A stretch of DNA of 64,000 nucleotides from Streptomyces sp. D2-8 (lineage in GTDB: Bacteria > Actinomycetota > Actinomycetes > Streptomycetales > Streptomycetaceae): the NCBI RefSeq assembly GCF_023184515.1, contig NZ_JAAHBP010000004.1:1-64000 (forward strand), written 5' to 3'. Below, piece after piece: positions 25,170 through 34,169 of the stretch; within the stretch, counting starts at the first letter, position 1; every line of letters starts with the position of its first letter. The notes beneath the pieces were generated by a model that saw only the letters and a list, made by a program, of their open reading frames with translations, ran no database searches and had not been told where the DNA came from. Position numbers and translations under genes: made by a program.

Positions 25170-25691
25170 GTGACCACCCCAGATCCAGACAGACGAGGAA
25201 CACCGGACGACCCGGATGTCACGCCGTCCGACGCCGGTGACATCTGGCTGAAGTTCCTGGCGGACAACGAGCCCGCCATCCGCAAGTCCGCCCCCAGGGA
25301 GCCCTCCGCACAGGAACGGGCAACCGCTCGGCCACCTCGTCGTCTCGATGCCGACCGGCAGAACCCGCGCCGTCCTCGCCCGGGTCGCACACCGGCGGAC
25401 GATCGGACGGAGGCCGTGGGCGACCTGTGGCAGCCCGACGGTCCACGACTGGCCTGGCGAGAACTCGACAGCCCCGCCAGACTCCGCCGGGCCGGCCGCG
25501 TGATCGCGACGGTCACGGCCGTCGGCCTGGCCCTTGGGGCCTGGTCCCTCCTGTCCACCACAGCGGGTGCACCGGGCGACGATTCGGGCGGCAGCACGGT
25601 CCAGGAAGTGGAGGAGGCGCCGGGCGCCATCCCCACGACCAGCCCCGGGTCCACCACCGTCGAGCCAACACCGACCGCCGCCATCGGGTGA
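25170..25691 (+). CDS. Hypothetical protein with one transmembrane segment
   Basis: 173 residues, GTG start with AGGAGG eight bases upstream. The first ~105 residues are polar, proline- and arginine-rich with no obvious fold. One hydrophobic helix (VIATVTAVGLALGAWSLLST, about 110-130) is followed by an acidic, Thr/Pro-rich exterior tail. This is the layout of a small single-pass membrane protein, with a cytoplasmic N-terminal part and a short outer tail if the positive-inside rule holds. I do not recognise a family. It stands after a TTGCANNNTGCAA site. Confidence 0.65.
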   Translation: MTTPDPDRRGTPDDPDVTPSDAGDIWLKFLADNEPAIRKSAPREPSAQERATARPPRRLDADRQNPRRPRPGRTPADDRTEAVGDLWQPDGPRLAWRELDSPARLRRAGRVIATVTAVGLALGAWSLLSTTAGAPGDDSGGSTVQEVEEAPGAIPTTSPGSTTVEPTPTAAIG

Positions 25692-25854
25692 AGGAGCCTC
25701 GTCCTTCCGGAACCCGGCAACCAACGGCGCGTCCGGATGCCCGCCTAGAACATGTCAATGCCACGTCAAGGACGTGTAAGGTTCCCAGCGGTGTGCCGGG
25801 AAGTCGGGTCGGCGGTCTGAGGACAACTTTCTTCGCCGATCGGGGGTTCTGGTC

Positions 25855-27078
25855 ATGGTGCTCATCGTGGTCTTCGGGGTGGCGCTGCTCATAGCGGTGC
25901 TGTTGTCGGGGCTCGCCGCCCGGACCGTGCTGTCCACGTCCTTCCTCTTCCTCGTCGGCGGCGCCCTCGTCAGTGACGGGTTCCTCGGGCTGATCCACAT
26001 CACGCCGGACAGCGGGATCGTGTCCGTCACGGCCGACCTGGCGCTGTTCGCGGTGTTGTTCACCGACGGTATGCACGTCTCCTTCCCCAAGCTGCGGGAG
26101 AACTGGCGCAACCCGGCCCGCGCGCTCGGGCTCGGCATGCCGCTGGCGTTCGTCGGGATGGCTCTGATCACGCACTTCCTGGTGGGGCTGGACTGGACGA
26201 CGTCCCTCCTGGTCGGCGCGGTGCTCGCGCCCACCGACCCGGTGTTCGCGTCGGCCATCGTCGGCCGCAAGGAAGTCCCGTCGAAGCTGCGGCAGTTGCT
26301 CAACGTGGAGAGCGGCATCAACGACGGGCTGGCCCTGCCGGTGGTCCTCATCCTCATCGCCGCGGCCGGACCGACCTCCGGGCACGCGGAGGCGTCGCTC
26401 GGGAAGATCGCGCTGGAGCTGATGCTCGGCCTCGTCTTCGGCGTGGTCCTGCCCTTCGTGGTGATCGAGCTCGTACGGTTCAGGCTGCTGGGCGCCGAGC
26501 CCAAGCTTCAGCCGCTGCTGCCCCTGGCCATCGGCGTGACCCTGTACGCCCTGTGCCACCTCACGCACGCCAACCCCTACCTCGCCGCGTTCTCCGCGGG
26601 CGCGGTGCTCACCGCGCGGTCGCTGGAGGCGAAGGAGGCGTTCGAGCCGCTCGGCGAGATGCTTGCGGAGCTGGCCAAGTTCGCCGCGCTGCTGGTGTTC
26701 GGGGCGCTGCTGACACCGCAGCTGTTCGGCGACCTGTCCTTCGGCGGCTACGTCACCGTGGTGCTCGCGATCATGCTGATCAGGCCGGCCTCGCTGCTGC
26801 TGTCACTGGTCGGCACCCGGTTCACCCGGCAGGAGAAGCTGGTGGCCGCGTGGTTCGGGCCGAAGGGCTTCGCATCCGTGGTGTACGGGCTGCTGGTGCT
26901 CCAGGCCGGGATCCCGCAGGGCGAGGAGGCGTTCACCCTGATCGCCGTGTGCATCGCCTTCTCGATCATCGCCCACAGCTCCACCGATGTGCCGATCGCC
27001 CGTCTCTTCAAGGTCGAGGACATCGCCGGCATCCCCGGCGACGAATCGGCTCCCGCCACCGCCCGGGACACCCGCTGA
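25855..27078 (+). CDS. Cation:proton antiporter, CPA1/NhaP-like
   Basis: 407 residues with about twelve transmembrane helices. The ion-binding region shows GAVLAPTDPVFASAIVGRKEVP and, further on, LNVESGINDGLALP, the ND/TDP signature pair of CPA1 exchangers (Na+ or K+ out, H+ in). A late helix AAWFGPKGFASVVYGLLVLQ is also typical. There is no long C-terminal cytoplasmic domain. It ends before a strong bidirectional hairpin shared with the convergent CNNM/CBS gene. No obvious ribosome site precedes the ATG, though this start matches the family length. Confidence 0.9.
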   Translation: MVLIVVFGVALLIAVLLSGLAARTVLSTSFLFLVGGALVSDGFLGLIHITPDSGIVSVTADLALFAVLFTDGMHVSFPKLRENWRNPARALGLGMPLAFVGMALITHFLVGLDWTTSLLVGAVLAPTDPVFASAIVGRKEVPSKLRQLLNVESGINDGLALPVVLILIAAAGPTSGHAEASLGKIALELMLGLVFGVVLPFVVIELVRFRLLGAEPKLQPLLPLAIGVTLYALCHLTHANPYLAAFSAGAVLTARSLEAKEAFEPLGEMLAELAKFAALLVFGALLTPQLFGDLSFGGYVTVVLAIMLIRPASLLLSLVGTRFTRQEKLVAAWFGPKGFASVVYGLLVLQAGIPQGEEAFTLIAVCIAFSIIAHSSTDVPIARLFKVEDIAGIPGDESAPATARDTR

Positions 27079-27131
27079 ATCGTCGGCCCGGTCCGCCGAC
27101 TCACCCTCACCTTCTGGTCACGCAAGCCGAA

Positions 27132-27171
27132 CCGGGCCGCTCCGTGCGGGGGCGCGCGCGGAGCGGCCCGG
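27132..27171. terminator. Bidirectional hairpin terminator
   Basis: CCGGGCCGCTCCG (27132-27144) pairs perfectly with CGGAGCGGCCCGG (27159-27171) across a 14-base loop, between the convergent antiporter and CBS-protein genes. Confidence 0.85.
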
Positions 27172-27174
27172 CGG

Positions 27175-28200
27175 TCACGCGGTGGCCGGAGCCGACGGTC
27201 CGACCAGTTCGGACAGCACGTCCTCCATGGTCACGAAGCCTATGACCGTGCCGCTCTCCCCGACGACGGCGGCCAGATGGCTGCCCTCGGCGCGCAGGGC
27301 GGTGAGGGTGTCGTCCAGCGGGGTGTCGATGCGCACACGGGTGACCTTGTGCAGCGCGGTGCGCGGGAAGGGCCGGTCGCGGTCGGTGACGCCCAGGGTG
27401 TCCTTGATGTGCACGTACCCCAGGACGACGCCGTCGGCTCCGGTGACCGGGAAGCGGGAGAAGCCCGCCTCGGCCGCCAGCCGTTCCAGCCGGGCAGGGG
27501 TGATCGTGTCGTCGACGGTTCGCATCCGCTGCGCCGGGACCACGATCTCGCCGACCGGCCGGGTGCCCAGCTCCAACGCGTCCCGCAGCCGCTCGCCGTC
27601 GGCCGGGTTGAGGAACCCGGCCGCACTGGAGTCGACGACCATGCGGGCGAGCTGGTCGTCGGTGAAGACCGACTCGACCTCGTCCTTCGGCTCCACGCGC
27701 AGCAGTTTGAGCAGGGCGTTGGCGAAGGCGTTGATGCCGAACACGAACGGCCGCAGCGCCCGCGTCAGCGCCACCAGGGGCGGGCCCAGCAGCAGCGCGC
27801 TGGACACCGGGGCGGCCAGCGCGATGTTCTTCGGCACCATCTCGCCGATCAGCATGTGCAGATAGGTGGCGAGGGTGAGCGCGATGACGAACGCGACCGG
27901 GTGCACCAGGCCGTGCGGGAGGTGCACCGCCTCGAAGCCGGGCTCCATCAGGTGCGCGATCGCGGGCTCGGCGACCGCGCCCAGCACCAGCGAGGAGACG
28001 GTGATACCGAGCTGGGCCGTGGCCATCATCGCGGAGAGGTGCTCCAGCGCCCACAGCGTCATCCGGGCCCGCTTGTTGCCCGCCTGGGCGCGCGGTTCGA
28101 TCTGGCTGCGGCGCACGGAGACCAGGGCGAACTCGGCTCCGACGAAGAACGCGTTGGTCAGCAGCGTCAGGGCACCGATGGCCAGTTGCAGCGCGGTCAT
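27175..28200 (-). CDS. CNNM/CorC-type membrane protein with CBS domains (second of pair)
   Basis: 341 residues. An N-terminal CNNM (DUF21) domain of three to four helices (AIGALTLLTNAFFVGAEFALVSVRR is the signature first helix) is followed by two CBS domains (about 205-330) that end in MEDVLSELVG. It lacks the C-terminal CorC_HlyC domain present in its partner. Family members mediate or regulate Mg2+ or other divalent cation efflux. ATG 28200 overlaps the stop of the partner gene by ATGA, so the two are translated together and probably form a complex. The longer upstream frame is shadow. Confidence 0.9.
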   Translation of the reverse strand: MTALQLAIGALTLLTNAFFVGAEFALVSVRRSQIEPRAQAGNKRARMTLWALEHLSAMMATAQLGITVSSLVLGAVAEPAIAHLMEPGFEAVHLPHGLVHPVAFVIALTLATYLHMLIGEMVPKNIALAAPVSSALLLGPPLVALTRALRPFVFGINAFANALLKLLRVEPKDEVESVFTDDQLARMVVDSSAAGFLNPADGERLRDALELGTRPVGEIVVPAQRMRTVDDTITPARLERLAAEAGFSRFPVTGADGVVLGYVHIKDTLGVTDRDRPFPRTALHKVTRVRIDTPLDDTLTALRAEGSHLAAVVGESGTVIGFVTMEDVLSELVGPSAPATA

Positions 28201-29534
28201 CGGGCCTCCTCCATGAGCTGGGCGGGCAGGGCGGCGGCCGACTCGGTGATGCGTATCCGGTCGGCGCGGTGGTGCTCGACCTCGAGCACCTCGAGCTGCC
28301 AGCCGTCGAGGTGCACGACATCCCCCTTGCCCGGGATGCGGGCCAGACGGGTGGCGACGAGCCCGGCGACCGTCTCGTACGGTCCTTCCGGCGCGGTGAG
28401 TCCCATGTGCGTGAGCTGGTCGATGCGGACGCTGCCGTCCGCCTCCCACACCGCGCGTCCGTCCCGCGTCGCCGGGGCGGGGGTCAGGTCGGGTGCCTCG
28501 AAGGGATCATGCTCGTCACGGACCTCGCCGACGACCTCCTCGACGATGTCCTCCACGGTCGCCACGCCCGCCGTGCCGCCGTACTCGTCGATGACCACGG
28601 CCATGGTGCGGTGCTCGCGCAGCCGCTCCAGCAGCCGGTCGGCGGGGAGGCTGTCGGGCACCAGCAAGGGCTCCGTGGTCAGCTCCGTGACCGGCGTGGC
28701 GGCCCGCTTCTCCGGCTCCAGGGCGAGCACGTCCCGGATGTGGACGGTCCCGACCACCTCGTCCAGGCTGTCGCGGTAGACGGGAAAGCGGGACAGCCCG
28801 GTCGCGTGGCAGAGGTTCGCGGCATCGGCGGCGGTCGCGTGGACCTCCAGGGCCTTGACGTCGACCCTGGGCGTCATCACGTTCTGCGCCGTCAGCTCAC
28901 TCAGATGCAGGGTCCGTACGAACAGCTCCGCGGAGTCCGCCTCCAGGGCCCCCTCGGCGGCGGAGTGCCGGGCCAGCGCGCCCAGTTCCTCGGCGGTGCG
29001 GGCGGAGGCCAGCTCCTCGGCCGGCTCCAGACCGAAGCGGCGTACGAAGCGGTTGGCGGTGCCGTTGAGGTGCTCGATGAACGGGCCGAACGCGGCCGTG
29101 AACGCGCGCTGCGGACCGGCGACCACCTTGGCGACCGCAAGCGGACGGGAGATCGCCCAGTTCTTCGGCACCAGCTCGCCGACCACCATCAGCACGACGG
29201 TGGAGACGACCACGCCCAGCACCGTCGCCACCGACGAGGCGGCGGCGCCCAGGCCGATCGCCCGCAGTGGACCGCGCAGCAGCGCGGCCAGGGACGGCTC
29301 GGCGAGCATGCCGATCACCAGCGAGGTGACGGTGATACCCAGCTGGGCGCCGGACAACTGCAGCGTGAGACGTCGTACGGCCTTCAGCGCACCGTCCGCG
29401 CCGCGCTCGCCGGCCTCGGCGGCACGCTCCAGATCAGCGCGCTCGACGGTGGTCAAGGAGAACTCGGCCGCGACGAACACCGCGCAGGCCAGTGTGAGCA
29501 GGAGGGCCAGCAGGAGCAGCAGGACCTCGGTCAC
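28197..29534 (-). CDS. CNNM/CorC-type membrane protein with CBS and CorC_HlyC domains
   Basis: 445 residues: a CNNM domain with VAAEFSLTTVERADLERAAEAG after the first helix, and IGMLAEPSLAALLRGPLRA later; two CBS domains (about 210-330) containing MTPRVDVKAL and VIDEYGGTAGVATVEDIVEEVVGE; and a C-terminal CorC_HlyC domain (about 355-440) with EADGSVRIDQL. The GTG start has GGAGCGGGGG upstream. Together with the next gene it makes the common actinomycete pair of CNNM proteins implicated in divalent cation export. The surroundings (three antiporter genes, stress proteins) fit ion homeostasis. Confidence 0.9.
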   Translation of the reverse strand: MTEVLLLLLALLLTLACAVFVAAEFSLTTVERADLERAAEAGERGADGALKAVRRLTLQLSGAQLGITVTSLVIGMLAEPSLAALLRGPLRAIGLGAAASSVATVLGVVVSTVVLMVVGELVPKNWAISRPLAVAKVVAGPQRAFTAAFGPFIEHLNGTANRFVRRFGLEPAEELASARTAEELGALARHSAAEGALEADSAELFVRTLHLSELTAQNVMTPRVDVKALEVHATAADAANLCHATGLSRFPVYRDSLDEVVGTVHIRDVLALEPEKRAATPVTELTTEPLLVPDSLPADRLLERLREHRTMAVVIDEYGGTAGVATVEDIVEEVVGEVRDEHDPFEAPDLTPAPATRDGRAVWEADGSVRIDQLTHMGLTAPEGPYETVAGLVATRLARIPGKGDVVHLDGWQLEVLEVEHHRADRIRITESAAALPAQLMEEAR

Positions 29535-29906
29535 CGTGCCACCCCCGCTCCCTCGATCACGCGAGTCCGGCGGGCCATGGCACGGCTGGTACTGGGAGGC
29601 TCACCCATCGGGGGAACGTCGCTCCTTCTCGAATCACAGGTGGAACCGGGTGAAAACAGGATCGCCTGCCTCTACACCAACTGTAAAGGACTCGCAAAGC
29701 AGCGGGTCCGGGCGGGCAACAGGTCCACCCGGCTGCCCTTCGGGGACTGATCGGCCCTGTCGGCGCCCGCTTCGGGGTCATCACACTGGCGGTCTCCTGT
29801 ACCGGACCAGGGCGTGGCCGCCGAAGGCGCCGCGGCTCGAGTCGCGAGCGGTGTGTGCCGAAGATCCATGGCAGCGGCCCGGTCCGGGCCGATACCTGAT
29901 GCACTG
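29535..29906. other. Divergent intergenic region
   Basis: About 370 bases without a supported gene, between the CNNM operon (-) and the antiporter regulator (+). CCTCTAC and GTAAAGG near 29671-29692 loosely recall the CTTCTAC-N6-GTAGAAG element found further right, but with seven spacer bases and mismatched arms. Promoters for both sides should lie here. Confidence 0.4.
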
Positions 29907-30401
29907 ATGGGGATGATGCGGGTGGACGTCAACGAAGTCCTGCTGCCCGGAGTGGGACTGCGCTACGAGTTCGTCAACCGTGACGGCGACCGAGTCGCGA
30001 TCGTCGCCCGGCGTTCCGGGGACTTCGAGCTGATGGTGTACGCGGGCGAGGATCCCGACGAGGCCCGACCTGTACTCCGGTTCACCAGCGAGGAGGCCGA
30101 CACCGTCGCGGAGATCCTGGGCGCCCCACGGATCGCCGAGCGGTTCGCCGATCTGACCCGCGAGGTGCCGGGCCTGAGCGCGGGACAGATCCAGATCGAC
30201 CCCGGCAGCCCGTACGCAGGACGTGTCCTGGGCGACACCCGGGCCCGGACCCGCACCGGCGCCTCCATCGTGGCGATCGTGCGCGGCGAGGAGGTCATCG
30301 CCTCCCCCGGGCCGGCCCAGCTCCTGCGGGCCGGGGACGTCCTGGTGGTCGTCGGCACCCGCGAGGGCATCGCGGGCGTCCAGCGCATCGTCGAGGGCTG
30401 A
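29907..30401 (+). CDS. KhtT-like regulatory subunit of a cation:proton antiporter (TrkA-C domain)
   Basis: 164 residues. The N-terminal half (VDVNEVLLPGVGLRYEFVNRDGDRVAIVARRSGDFELMVY) is the ligand-binding-like segment found ahead of TrkA-C in KhtT relatives. The C-terminal half is a TrkA-C (RCK_C) domain ending GASIVAIVRGEEVIASPGPAQLLRAGDVLVVVGTREGI. These subunits gate the membrane partner in response to nucleotides or pH. The ATG cluster at 29907, 29913 and 29916 leaves the exact start open and no ribosome site is clear. The antiporter gene begins three bases after the stop. Confidence 0.85.
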   Translation: MGMMRVDVNEVLLPGVGLRYEFVNRDGDRVAIVARRSGDFELMVYAGEDPDEARPVLRFTSEEADTVAEILGAPRIAERFADLTREVPGLSAGQIQIDPGSPYAGRVLGDTRARTRTGASIVAIVRGEEVIASPGPAQLLRAGDVLVVVGTREGIAGVQRIVEG

Positions 30402-30404
30402 CCC

Positions 30405-31616
30405 TTGCACACGCCTACGGCTCTGCTGCTGGAGCTGGGGCTCATCCTTGCCGCGCTCAGCGTGCTCGGCGCTCTCGCCCGGCGCATCGCCCTCTCGCCG
30501 GTGCCGTTGTACCTGGTGGCCGGGCTGGCCCTGGGCGAGGGCGGGCTCGCCCCGGTACCGGCTGCCCGGGAGTTCGTCGACATCGGCGCCTCGATCGGTG
30601 TGATCCTGCTGTTGCTGGTCCTCGGCCTGGACTTCACCGTCCGGGAGTTCACCGCGAGCCTTCGCCGCCACCGCCCCTCCGCCGCCCTGGACGTGGTGCT
30701 CAACGCCGTGCCCGGCGCTGCGGCGGGCTGGCTGCTCGGTCTGGACGCCGTGGGGATCCTGGCGCTGGCCGGCGCCACCTACATCTCGTCCTCCGGGATC
30801 GTCGCCCGCCTGCTCGGCGACCTGCGCCGACTCGGCAACCGGGAGACCCCGGCGGTGCTGTCCGTGCTGGTGGTGGAGGACTTCGCCATGGCCGGCTTCC
30901 TGCCCTTGCTCGCCGTCCTGGCTTCCGGAGGAACCTGGTGGCAGGCACTGCTCGCCGTGTCGGTGGCCGCCGCGGCGGTCGCCGCGGCCATCACCGGCTC
31001 GTACCGCTGGGGACACCACGTCGGCCGGGTCATGTCCCACCCCGACCCCGAGCAGCTGCTGCTGCGGATCCTCGGCATCACCCTGGTCGTCGCGGCCCTG
31101 GCCGAGCTCATCCATGTCTCCGCCGCCGTCGGGGCCTTCCTGATCGGACTGTCCCTGACGGGCGAGGCCGCCGACCGGGCCCGAGGCGTCCTCGCTCCGC
31201 TGCGCGACCTGTTCGCGGCCGTCTTCTTCCTGGCCCTGGGGATGTCCGTCGACCCGGGCGACCTGCTGCCGATGCTGCCTGCCGCCGCTGCGCTGGCGGT
31301 GGTCGGCGCAACGACCAAGGTGGCCACCGGCTGGTATGCCGCGGCCCGCGAAGGCGCCGGCCGGCGGGGGCGGCTGCGGGCCGGAACGGCTCTCATCGCC
31401 CGCGGCGAGTTCTCCGTCGTCATCATCGGCCTCGCCGGTACGGCGGATCAGCGCCTCGGGGCCCTGGTCACCACCTACGTGATGCTCCTCGCCGTCTGCG
31501 GTCCCGTCCTCACCCGACTCACGCCCACCCGCCCCGCGGGCGCCCGGCCCGCGGGCGCCCGGCCCGCGGGGGGACCTGCCGGGCCTCGCGGGCCGGAGTC
31601 CGCCGTCCGTCAGTGA
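30405..31616 (+). CDS. Cation:proton antiporter, CPA2 / KhtU-KefB-like
   Basis: 403 residues, about twelve transmembrane helices. Helix regions read LVLGLDFTVREFTASLR, TYISSSGIVARLLGDL and LSVLVVEDFAMAGFLPLL, the latter carrying the conserved acidic residue of CPA2 exchangers, then VSAAVGAFLIGLSLTGEAADR. It starts at TTG 30405, directly after the stop of the TrkA-C subunit, so translation is coupled. Such pairs exchange K+ for H+ and answer to alkaline or thiol stress. The C-terminal tail has a proline-alanine repeat encoded by a 15-base tandem repeat. The last seven bases overlap the convergent stress-protein gene. Confidence 0.9.
   Translation: MHTPTALLLELGLILAALSVLGALARRIALSPVPLYLVAGLALGEGGLAPVPAAREFVDIGASIGVILLLLVLGLDFTVREFTASLRRHRPSAALDVVLNAVPGAAAGWLLGLDAVGILALAGATYISSSGIVARLLGDLRRLGNRETPAVLSVLVVEDFAMAGFLPLLAVLASGGTWWQALLAVSVAAAAVAAAITGSYRWGHHVGRVMSHPDPEQLLLRILGITLVVAALAELIHVSAAVGAFLIGLSLTGEAADRARGVLAPLRDLFAAVFFLALGMSVDPGDLLPMLPAAAALAVVGATTKVATGWYAAAREGAGRRGRLRAGTALIARGEFSVVIIGLAGTADQRLGALVTTYVMLLAVCGPVLTRLTPTRPAGARPAGARPAGGPAGPRGPESAVRQ
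31533..31570 (+). repeat. 15-base tandem repeat in the antiporter C-terminus
   Basis: CCCGCGGGCGCCCGG occurs 2.5 times in a row in frame, giving an Ala-Arg-Pro-Ala-Gly repeat in the cytoplasmic tail. It is probably slippage-prone and of no catalytic meaning. Confidence 0.85.
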
Positions 31617-32497
31617 TCCGTGCCGCCTCCTCGCACCACCGCTACCGGACAGTGCGCGTGATGCAGCAGGGCCTGGCTGACCGATCCCAGCAGCAGCCCG
31701 GCGAAGCCGCCGCGTCCCCGGGCGCCGACCACCATCCGGCGGGCGGAACGGCTCGCCTCGATCAGCGCCTCGCGCGTCCCGCCGTGCACCACCTCCTGCC
31801 GCACGGTCACCTCCGGGTGCCGCTTCCGATGGCCGGCCAGCGCCTCGGCCAGCAGACGTTCCTCGCCCTGCGCGCGACCGGCCGGCCGGTTCGCGTACCG
31901 CACCGACGCGTCCCACGGTGCGGGCATCGGCGCATTCCGTAGGGTCCAGGCGCGCAGGGCCACCAGACCGGTCCCGTGCAGCGCGGCCTCGGCGAAGGCG
32001 AAGTGCACCGCCTCCTCTCCCGCCGCGGAGCCGTCGACGCCCACCACCACCGGGCCGTCCGCATGCGGCTCCTCCCGCACCACGAGCACCGGACACCGGC
32101 CGTGCGCCGCCAGATGCACCGCCGTCGAGCCCGCCAGGAGCCCGGCGAACCCGCCCCTCCCCCGAGACCCGACCACCACCAGCTCGGCGGCACGCGACTG
32201 CGCCTCCAGCACCGTCAGCGGCTCACCCGGAACCACGGCGTGCGAGACCCGCACCTCCGCCTCGGCGGTCCTGGCACGCTCCACCGCCTCGGCCACCAGA
32301 CGCTCGACCATGTTCCGCACACCGCCGGCCGGCGGGCCCAGCGGCAACGGGCCCGGCGGCGGATGCATCGCCGGCCACAGGAAGGCGTGCACCACCCGCA
32401 GCTCCGCCCCTCGCAACCGCGCCTCGCACGCCGCCACCTCCACCGCCGCCAGACCCGACGCCGACCCGTCCACACCCACCACCACCCGACCGGCCAC
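31610..32497 (-). CDS. Universal stress protein, two USP domains
   Basis: 295 residues made of two USP domains (about 1-142 and 147-290). Each begins with a VVVGVDGSA strand and ends with the ATP-binding G-2x-G-9x-G-S/T motif: VVVGSRGRGGFAGLLAGSTA and MVVGARGRGGFAGLLLGSVS. Both motifs look intact, so ATP binding is expected in both halves. GTG start with GGGAGGCGCG upstream. It is convergent with, and overlaps by seven bases, the antiporter gene. Tandem USPs in actinomycetes respond to dormancy, hypoxia or ion stress. Confidence 0.92.
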   Translation of the reverse strand: MAGRVVVGVDGSASGLAAVEVAACEARLRGAELRVVHAFLWPAMHPPPGPLPLGPPAGGVRNMVERLVAEAVERARTAEAEVRVSHAVVPGEPLTVLEAQSRAAELVVVGSRGRGGFAGLLAGSTAVHLAAHGRCPVLVVREEPHADGPVVVGVDGSAAGEEAVHFAFAEAALHGTGLVALRAWTLRNAPMPAPWDASVRYANRPAGRAQGEERLLAEALAGHRKRHPEVTVRQEVVHGGTREALIEASRSARRMVVGARGRGGFAGLLLGSVSQALLHHAHCPVAVVRGGGTDH

Positions 32498-32718
32498 CGC
32501 GCCTCCCGGATCCCGGACGCCAGACCCCCACCTCCAGCTTCACGCCGACCTCGCGTCACCGCCAGAGAACCGGGCGTCCAGCGGCTGACCCCACGGCAGG
32601 CAAAGGGGCGCACCAGCACGCTTCGGACACGCCCTCCGAGCAGTGCAAGGGCCCGTTTTCGGCCTTTCCCCGCGTGCCCGCGCGATCCCCGCCCCGCCCG
32701 GCCTGCAACAGTCCTATG

Positions 32719-32738
32719 CTTCTACTCGCTTGTAGAAG
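32719..32738. promoter_or_regulatory. CTTCTAC-N6-GTAGAAG palindrome, copy 1
   Basis: Perfect 7-base arms around TCGCTT, 44 bases before the small HhH gene. The same arms and spacing recur at 34170-34189. This looks like the operator of a dimeric regulator that is not itself evident in the window. Confidence 0.65.
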
Positions 32739-32782
32739 GCCCGCGGCAGGGCCGGGCCTCGCGCACGCGGAAGAGGACACGC

Positions 32783-33001
32783 ATGGCTTCGATCGACTTG
32801 GACAAGGTGCTGGACAAGGCGTGGGCGGACAAGCCCCTGCCCGAGATCCTGGCCGCCCCGGTGGGCGCTCTCAAGGGGGTCTCCGACCGCGACGGCGAAC
32901 TGCTGCGGGAGGCGTTCGGGGTCAAGACCGTAGCCGACCTGGCCGAGTTGAAGTACGTCCGCTGGGCGCAGGCCTTGGCCGCGCTGGACGCGGCCAGGTA
33001 G
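32783..33001 (+). CDS. Small helix-hairpin-helix-like protein
   Basis: 72 residues, mostly helical. The middle reads VGALKGVSDRDGELLREAFGVKTVADLAEL, which resembles a helix-hairpin-helix unit followed by a stabilising helix, as in small DNA- or protein-binding modules. The ATG has GAAGAGGAC shortly upstream and the gene follows the first CTTCTAC-N6-GTAGAAG site. It lies 97 bases before the Spo0M gene on the same strand and may be co-transcribed with it. No catalytic residues are visible. Its function is unknown. Confidence 0.75.
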   Translation: MASIDLDKVLDKAWADKPLPEILAAPVGALKGVSDRDGELLREAFGVKTVADLAELKYVRWAQALAALDAAR

Positions 33002-33098
33002 CCCGCCCCCGCGCACAGCCGTGGTGCCGTGCGCCCGCCCCGGCGCGCGGCACCGCACTTGAACGAGACACACGCACGCATAAGGAGTGGACGCCACC

Positions 33099-34094
33099 AT
33101 GGTGTTCAAACGACTGCTCGGATCACTCGGCGTGGGCGGACCCACCGTCGACACGGTTCTCGACCCGGGAGCCGCCCGCCCCGGCGGCGCGCTGACCGGA
33201 CAGGTCCACCTCAAGGGCGGGGACGCCGACTTCGACATCGAGCACATCACCCTGGAACTCGTGGCCCGGGTCGAGGCGGAGCACAGCGAGGGCGAGAGCG
33301 AGGGCGTCGTCACCTTCGAGCGGTTCACCGTCGGCGGCGGCTTCCGGCTCGGAGCGGGGCAGCAGCACAGCGTCCCGTTCACCCTGACGCTGCCGTGGGA
33401 GACGCCGATCACCGAGTTGTACGGGCAGGGCCTGGGCATCGTCCTCGGCGTGCGCACCGAGCTGGCGGTGGCCGGCGCGAAGGACAAGGGCGACCTGGAC
33501 CAGCTGAACATCGCCCCGCTGCCCGCGCAGGAGGCGATCCTGGAAGCCCTCGGCCGGCTCGGCTTCGGCTTCAAGTCCGCCGACCTGGAGTACGGACGCA
33601 TCGGCGGCAGCGGCCAGCAGCTGCCCTTCTACCAGGAGATCGAGCTCACCCCGGCGCCGCAGTACGCGCACCAGGTGAACGAGATCGAGGTGACCTTCCT
33701 GGCCGGCCCGGGCGGCATCGAGGTCGTCCTGGAGGCCGACAAGCGCGGCGGCTTCCTCTCCGGCGGCCATGACGCGCTGACCCGCTTCACCGTCGGCCAT
33801 CACGACTCCCGCGACTGGCACGCGGAAGTCGACGGCTGGATCCGCCAGTTGGTCGAGCACCGGGCGGCGTACGGCTCCCACGGCGCCTACGGTCACGGTG
33901 ACCCGTACCCAGGGCACGGACACGGCGGGCACCACGGGCACGACCACCACCGCTCCGGTCCCGGCATGGGCACCGCCGTCGCCGCGGGTGCCGCCGGGCT
34001 CGCGGTCGGCGTCGTCGGCGGCATGGTCGCGGCCGAAGTCGTGGACGAGGTCGGGGACTTCTTCGAGGGCGACGAGGAGGAGGACGAGAGCTGA
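33099..34094 (+). CDS. Spo0M-family sporulation-control protein
   Basis: 331 residues. The first ~240 are the arrestin-like Spo0M fold: MVFKRLLGSLGVGGPTVDTVL, FDIEHITLELVARVE, then QQHSVPFTLTLPWETPITELYGQ, a family hallmark. The tail is unusual: a His/Gly-rich stretch (GHGDPYPGHGHGGHHGHDHH, about 275-295) that could bind metal, a Gly/Ala hydrophobic helix (about 302-318) and an acidic end. The ATG at 33099 lies eleven bases after AAGGAG; a GTG at 33087 is an alternative. In Bacillus Spo0M controls sporulation stage 0 and links to the cytoskeleton. It sits between two genes associated with the same palindromic element. Confidence 0.88.
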   Translation: MVFKRLLGSLGVGGPTVDTVLDPGAARPGGALTGQVHLKGGDADFDIEHITLELVARVEAEHSEGESEGVVTFERFTVGGGFRLGAGQQHSVPFTLTLPWETPITELYGQGLGIVLGVRTELAVAGAKDKGDLDQLNIAPLPAQEAILEALGRLGFGFKSADLEYGRIGGSGQQLPFYQEIELTPAPQYAHQVNEIEVTFLAGPGGIEVVLEADKRGGFLSGGHDALTRFTVGHHDSRDWHAEVDGWIRQLVEHRAAYGSHGAYGHGDPYPGHGHGGHHGHDHHRSGPGMGTAVAAGAAGLAVGVVGGMVAAEVVDEVGDFFEGDEEEDES

Positions 34095-34169
34095 TACCAG
34101 GCCCCGGCAGCCGGTGAAGGACCACCAGCAAGGAGTGGGCAGACGCACCTCTCCGCCCCCTGCTGATAA

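Noticed and set aside
29671..29692. A third CTTCTAC-N6-GTAGAAG operator
   Set aside because: The arms are mismatched and the spacer is seven bases, so the resemblance is too weak to count with the two perfect copies.
31533..31570. The GC-rich repeat as a hairpin terminator
   Set aside because: It lies inside the antiporter coding sequence and is explained as an in-frame tandem repeat.
29781..32096. A 771-codon minus-strand frame opposite the antiporter pair
   Set aside because: It is Gly/Arg/Asp/Gln-rich with no domain, while the opposite strand encodes clear TrkA-C and CPA2 proteins.
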